A stretch of 64,000 nucleotides of DNA from Adineta steineri (lineage: Eukaryota; Rotifera; Eurotatoria; Adinetida; Adinetidae). The first letter of the stretch is position 1, and the number at the start of each line of letters is the position of its first letter. The stretch lies in NCBI GenBank assembly GCA_905250115.1, contig CAJNOI010000043.1:557346-621345 (forward strand). Direction: 5' to 3'. The notes under the pieces are model-generated. The model saw nothing but the letters and a program-made list of their open reading frames with translations. It made no database searches and was not told the DNA's origin. The position numbers were made by a program, and so were the translations under genes. Positions 59,027 through 64,000 of the stretch are shown here, piece by piece.

Positions 59027-59492
59027 TATACTACAAGAAGAAAAATGACGTACAAATATAAATACGAAATTAGATTTCAAGGCATATTTGTAAAAAATTG
59101 CCTATCAATTTAATCTTCATATGAAAGAAGATTGAATCAATATATATGAGAAACTAAAATGTTCTTGAATATCCGGACATAAATCTAGAAAAAAAGAGAA
59201 AGAATAAAAATATTATCGAATAAAACTAAATACGAATAAACAGAAAACCAATAGAAAGAAATATACGTAATATTGAAATGACGCGACATCTATAATGGAA
59301 ACAATAGTATTAAGTTCATTTTCCACGTAAATATCTTGACGACCGATTGTTAAAAGGTTACTTTTTAGTTTCCATTTTTAAAAATTATACTTAGGAAATT
59401 TTCTTAAATTTTCATAACTAAAGCAATTGAATTGTGAAACAGTATATCAAAAATACAATTACTTAGCAACGAGTCAATATCCATTCAGTCGG
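59027..59492. promoter_or_regulatory. Head-to-head intergenic region of AGL and SPATA17
   Basis: 466 bp separate the chosen AGL start (-) from the SPATA17 start (+), so both promoters lie here. AT-rich with no convincing TATA box. Assigned from layout. Confidence 0.4.
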
Positions 59493-61042
59493 ATGGCAGG
59501 TTTTTTAGAGCTACGTCGTAATTCTGAAAAAATTCTTGTTGAACTTGAACATTTAGCAAAGTATATTACATTTATTTCTTAATTTTATTTCAATATTTCT
59601 ATTCTAAACTATATAGGGAAGCTGAATATGCTCGACAACATGAAAATAAAACTGCTATAGTTATTCAATCAGTATGGCGTGGTTATCAAGTTCGATCTCA
59701 TGTTCAGTTTGTGATCTCAATTTAATTTAATCTACATAGTACATAATTATATTTACAGATTTTTAAATAAATGTGCGTCGGTAATACAAAGATGGTGGCG
59801 AAGACATAAGGCTAAACAAATCTATCGAGACAAACTTGAAGTATAGTAATAGAATTTTAATAAAAATTATATTAATCTAACCTTATAGGAACATGTACTT
59901 CAACTTCGATTAAACTATTATGATAGCAAAGCAGTGAAAGTATAAATTGTTTTTTTTCTTCTATTATATTTAAGAAAAAAAATTGTTTTCAAATATTTAG
60001 ATTCAAAAAATATGGCGTGGTTATTATGTACGTAAATATGTGCTCGATTATTATAGTCGAAAACGATATCTCAATGGACTTGAAATAACAAATGAACAAA
60101 TTCGGTATTTTTTTTCTTTTTATAATACACTTCATATAGAATTTTGTTTTTTATTAGAATACAATTAATTGAATATCGAGATTATCTAGAACAAAAACAA
60201 CTTGAACAACAACGTCAAATGAATATAGCTAAATTAGAAGAAGAAGCTAAGAGAACACATTATTTAGTCAGCACAAAAGTTGTACCTGGAATATACAATT
60301 CGAAATATTTAGAGTAAAATATATTATAATCTTATGTTCTATTTATAAACTAAAATCTATTTGATTAAAGAGCTCCAAAAGAAATGGAAATAATATTGAG
60401 ATCTACAAAATTTGATCGACCAAAAAGAACGAAATCTTTGAAGGTTAATAAAGATGAAGAAATATCAGCAGTAAATAAATTTCTTCCACCACTTAAACCG
60501 AAACCACAAGTATGCTTATTTTTATTTATATAAGTTTTTTAATCTTCAAAGAAACTGTCTAGGGTCCTTTTCGTGCACCAGAAGATGTTCGTTACCAACG
60601 TTATCGTCCATTACAACCATCATTACGATGTGAAACTGATTATTTTGCAACAGAAAAAATACGTGAAGAAATTAAACTTCAAGAATGGGTCGAACGAGTT
60701 CATGATGACACGTAGATATTTTAAATTTTAATTAAATATCAATAGTTTTTCTTATATCTTTTTAGATTTAAAGCAGGTCTTTTTCGTGATAAACCTTATC
60801 CTCGTCTACTGGTTGGAGAAGAACCGTTTGTAGAAGCAACTAAACTTGAACGACTATCATTACGAGAACCTAATAAACAACAATGGATAAATGAAAAGGT
60901 TTTATTTTGTAAATAATTTCCAACAAGTAATATGTATTTTCTTTTTTTCAAGGGTTTTCGATCATTAGTTCATGGTATTCCAGAATTTGATAAACTTGAA
61001 ACAACTTATGTTGAACCTCATTTTTATTATTCAACTTCATAA
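59493..61042 (+). CDS. SPATA17: Spermatogenesis-associated protein 17 (IQ-motif protein)
   Basis: About nine short exons encode roughly 360 residues, the length of human SPATA17 (361). Three IQ-type motifs follow each other in the N-terminal third: 'AIVIQSVWRGYQVRSH', 'ASVIQRWWRRHKAKQIY' and 'AVKIQKIWRGYYVRKY'. They are predicted to bind calmodulin or related EF-hand light chains. The next part is a Glu/Gln-rich helix with the family marker 'HYLVSTKVVPGIYNSKYL'. The C-terminal half keeps 'GPFRAPEDVRYQRYRPLQPS' and 'KIREEIKLQEWVERVHDD'. In animals the protein is linked to sperm flagella and ciliary axonemes. The start at 59493 was chosen because the exon begins there in frame; the stop TAA is at 61040-61042. 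A calmodulin-like gene occurs in the same window but 27 kb away. Confidence 0.93.
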
Positions 61043-63143
61043 TTCTGTCTATCTTTCGTTCTCTCACAAAAGCTTTTTTCTATATATATTTTTCAAATTC
61101 TACGATAAATACATAATCATTAAATGGCATTTTAATGTCAAAACGAATATTTAGAATTTCTCTCACTTTATTGAACTTATTACTTAAATATCCAAACATG
61201 GTTATGAATTCAAAAACAAAAAGTACAATCGTAAAATATGATTATATACATCATCAATTGTTATTACTATTTTTATTACATACAACAAGTTTTTTGTCAT
61301 TTCACTATTGCATTAATATAATTTAATCTATATATCACAACAAAGTTCATTATTCACATACAATTGTCTGACAATATATAAGAATAATAATATTTCTCAA
61401 TTCAACAAATCAGTACGCGCTTTAAAAACTATAAGAGAGATCTGCAAGATATTTATATTCTGTAAAAGATTCTGAATTTCTCAATAAAATCATTTATTTT
61501 TCCTCCTAATTGTTATTGAAAAATTTCTACAGACCTACTTTATTTTTATTAACATTAAACGATCATTTATGATATTTATAAAAGTGATTAATATCATGAA
61601 AAAATACGAATAACTATACCGATTGACCTAATAACAAAAAAATATAATGATATAGTTGACCATTATCACGCAATATTATCTACATCTGTCGTTAGTTCAT
61701 AAAAGATAATTACCGAAGAAGAATTGCGTTGGTGTCATATGCATTAAGAATATTCTCAAAAGCTGTCGATAATTGTTTTTAGGACAAAAAAAAGTATACT
61801 TAATAGAAATAAAAAAAAGCGATTAATATTTGAAAATTAGTTATTAAAGTTATTATGCTATTGTATAATCAAAATCAACAAAGTCATAAAAAATCTTAAG
61901 ATTCTATTTTGATCATATATATATATCATCTAATTACTTTTGTTGACATTCCTTGACCTGTAGTTTTTCTCTATAGACAGTTAATGTTAAAAATAATATC
62001 AAATTCATACGACTATAATATATAGAATTTATGAAAATAGTACAGATGCACGCAATAGAAAAAAAACGAAACAGAGGATAATATCTCACAGTCCATGGCT
62101 ATTGTCTGACAATCGAGAAAAAAAATAAATTTCGTCTAAAAAACCTATCAAAGACTTTTAATAATTATCTATAACCAATGTCGAAATTCTCGTATAATAC
62201 TTTTAAATCAATAAATTTAAAACTTGTTTTTACCTATCAAATATAATACGAACTTTGAATCCAATATGAAGGAAAATAATTGTCATCATCATATGTATTT
62301 ATTGCGACGTTTCTTTTAAATACGTTTTTCTTCTCATGTGACTATTGGAAGTTGGTATTTAGTGCTGCGACGAACAGCTGTAACCATTATTAATTACTTT
62401 TTTTAATAGAAGTGTTAAAATAGCGTGGGAAAAAAATAATTTTGAATTGATTTATACTTTATTAAAATTGAATTATTTCAAACTTATATCTAATAGAAAT
62501 ATAATGATATATGCTGATTAAATATTATCGTTTCACTAAAAGAAAAACTGTTTTCAATAATAAAAAAAAATAAATTTTGAATTTCAGTTGATATAATTCA
62601 AATTAATAATCATATAGTTATATAAAATGAAAATATTTTTAACATAAACGCGCATTTAACATCTTCTACGTTGAATATACTGTACTTAATTGATTTTCTT
62701 TTAAACGAGACTTTAAAACATATTATCTAATTTAAGAAACTAATTTTGTGAGTGGGTAGTATTAGAAAAAAATGTAATGATTATTAAATATATTTATAGT
62801 AAGTATGATGTATGTTATTCAGTATTCATAAAAATGATTTTTCTGATAATTATCCTTTTAAACAATATGCTTTTATGTTTTTTTCTAGAAAGAAATATGG
62901 GCACCAGAAGTTATCATCTTTTGTTTGATATGACAAAAACGAATGTAAAAATAATAAAAAAATGTTTTTAATTAACCATTAATATGGTCGATACTTTTCA
63001 ATAATAAAAAAAGACATTAAGGAGACAGAAAAACAATTAAGTTAAACGATTCAGGAATCTATATAATAGCGGCATCGGGACAGAAACTAATCACTATTTT
63101 CAATCATTCGATCAAGAGAGACAGAGATATAGTTTGTCTCAAC
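61043..63143. other. Intergenic region
   Basis: 2.1 kb of AT-rich DNA between SPATA17 and the next gene on the same strand. The ORFs in it are hydrophobic low-complexity translations of AT-rich sequence. A slightly GC-richer patch at about 62340-62390 holds no recognisable feature. The promoter of the next gene is at its right end. Confidence 0.45.
63060..63067 (+). promoter_or_regulatory. Candidate TATA box (TATATAAT)
   Basis: It lies 84 bp before the first possible ATG (63144) and 132 bp before the preferred ATG (63192) of the secreted-protein gene. Transcription start would be near 63090. Confidence 0.4.
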
Positions 63144-63191
63144 ATGATCACTGCCGTTGATTATATGATACTAAAGCGTTTATTATCGAAA

Positions 63192-64000
63192 ATGAATCCC
63201 CCATTGGTTTGGTTTATTCTTATTCTTACCTTCCTTTCATCTATTCCGGTGACTGGGTAAGTTAATTAAATAATCGAAATGTTTTTTTAATACGAACTAA
63301 TTTATATTACTATTTAGTGCACAAGTTATCTTAACCTCTACAAAATCGGATGGTAAGAAAATGAAACAAGAAGAATTTATCTATTTAATCATCATCGATT
63401 CATACTTAGCACAATAATTTTTATGATGAAATAGAGAAAAGGAGCAGAATTTTTTAGTAGCTAAAAGAAAAAAAATAAATGTTCTTATGTAAAATTTAGT
63501 AATTCGACTCAAATAGAAAATCTCTAATACTAAAGAATTCTACGTTTATTAAGAAAAATATTTGTTATTTGTATTATTTTTTATTATAGTCTGCGGATGC
63601 AATCAAACAGTGAATCTGCTTGCACGTTCTGAATATTTTAAATTCGACACTAACATTCCTGATGATCAATTGGTTCTTAAAAATTTATTTACCCCTCCTC
63701 ATAATTTAACATTTATAAGGAGCAATGCTAGCATGACACCAACATTAACATTTTCAGTTACCAAAGGCCCTGTTGATCTTACATCAATACACATCGTTGG
63801 TAGTCAAAGTGAATTCATTGCATATGTAACACTAGCCAGTTCATCAGCAAGAAATGGTAGAACAGCACTTGAACCAATTCGATCTAATAAAGGTGTTATT
63901 GAACAATGTTTTTATCAAGTATATGGCATTACATTGGAGTTAGCTAATTTAACTGTTTCACCAACACCACAAATGTTTCAAATGAATATAACAGCATGTG
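63192..64000 (+). CDS. Secreted protein with signal peptide, function unknown, 3' partial
   Basis: Three exons in the window, 63192-63256, 63318-63352 and 63590 to beyond the edge, join in frame. The N-terminus 'MNPPLVWFILILTFLSSIPV' is a typical cleaved signal peptide, with cleavage likely after 'VTGA'. The mature part begins 'QVILTSTKSDVCGCNQTVNL' and continues with beta-rich, Asn-glycosylable sequence ('HNLTFIRSNASM', 'LANLTVSPTP'). In-frame Met codons at 63144 and 63165 would add up to 16 residues; 63192 gives the best signal peptide. I do not recognise the family; it could be the ectodomain of an adhesion or membrane protein, since the reading frame runs off the window. Confidence 0.75.

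Overview
The window is animal nuclear DNA: very AT-rich, with multi-exon genes on both strands and mostly short GT-AG introns of about 50-70 bp. The gene content (ferlin, Galpha-q, ribosomal protein uS19, DAPIT, SPATA17, glycogen debranching enzyme, a peptide-receptor-like GPCR) is metazoan. A beta-class carbonic anhydrase points to an invertebrate. The ADP-ribosyltransferase-plus-TPR protein at the left edge is of a kind very common in bdelloid rotifers, so a bdelloid such as Rotaria is my best guess. That assignment is inference; no marker here settles it. One 100-N assembly gap lies at 44371-44470.

Layout. 2-1195 (+) is the 3' end of an ART/TPR protein. It is followed by a convergent fatty-acid amide hydrolase (1882-3764, -) and a divergent dysferlin-type ferlin (4458-13178, +). 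A small serine-rich protein of unknown function (13219-13728, -) is head-to-head with the ATP-synthase accessory subunit DAPIT (14067-14363, +). A 6.4 kb stretch without recognisable genes leads to a GPCR (20805-22140, +). Next come RPS15 (22951-23415, -), Galpha-q (24518-26144, -), an unrecognised 207-residue protein (28099-28878, +), a calmodulin-like gene with two possible first exons (29943-32986, +), an ADP-ribosylglycohydrolase fused to a SAM domain (34686-37610, +) and a receptor tyrosine phosphatase (38233-44191, -). Just right of the gap is the last exon of an unknown gene (44479-44696, +). The right third holds a double-headed GH31 alpha-glucosidase (45157-51744, -), beta-carbonic anhydrase (53241-54202, -), glycogen debranching enzyme (54350-59026, -), SPATA17 (59493-61042, +) and the 5' end of a secreted protein (63192 to the window edge, +).

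Functional themes. Two unlinked genes belong to ADP-ribose biology: a transferase whose motifs look degenerate, and a hydrolase that looks intact. Two large enzymes release glucose from alpha-glucans, one probably extracellular and digestive (GH31) and one cytosolic (AGL). GPCR, Galpha-q, calmodulin-like, ferlin and RPTP genes form a signalling and membrane set, but nothing indicates they are co-regulated. I found no clear new multi-gene system. The more unusual items are the ARH-SAM fusion, the degenerate ART, the two alternative signal-peptide exons of the phosphatase, an imperfect foldback element near 27.5-27.9 kb, compact GC-rich palindromes inside two introns, and a GC-richer open reading frame near 52 kb.
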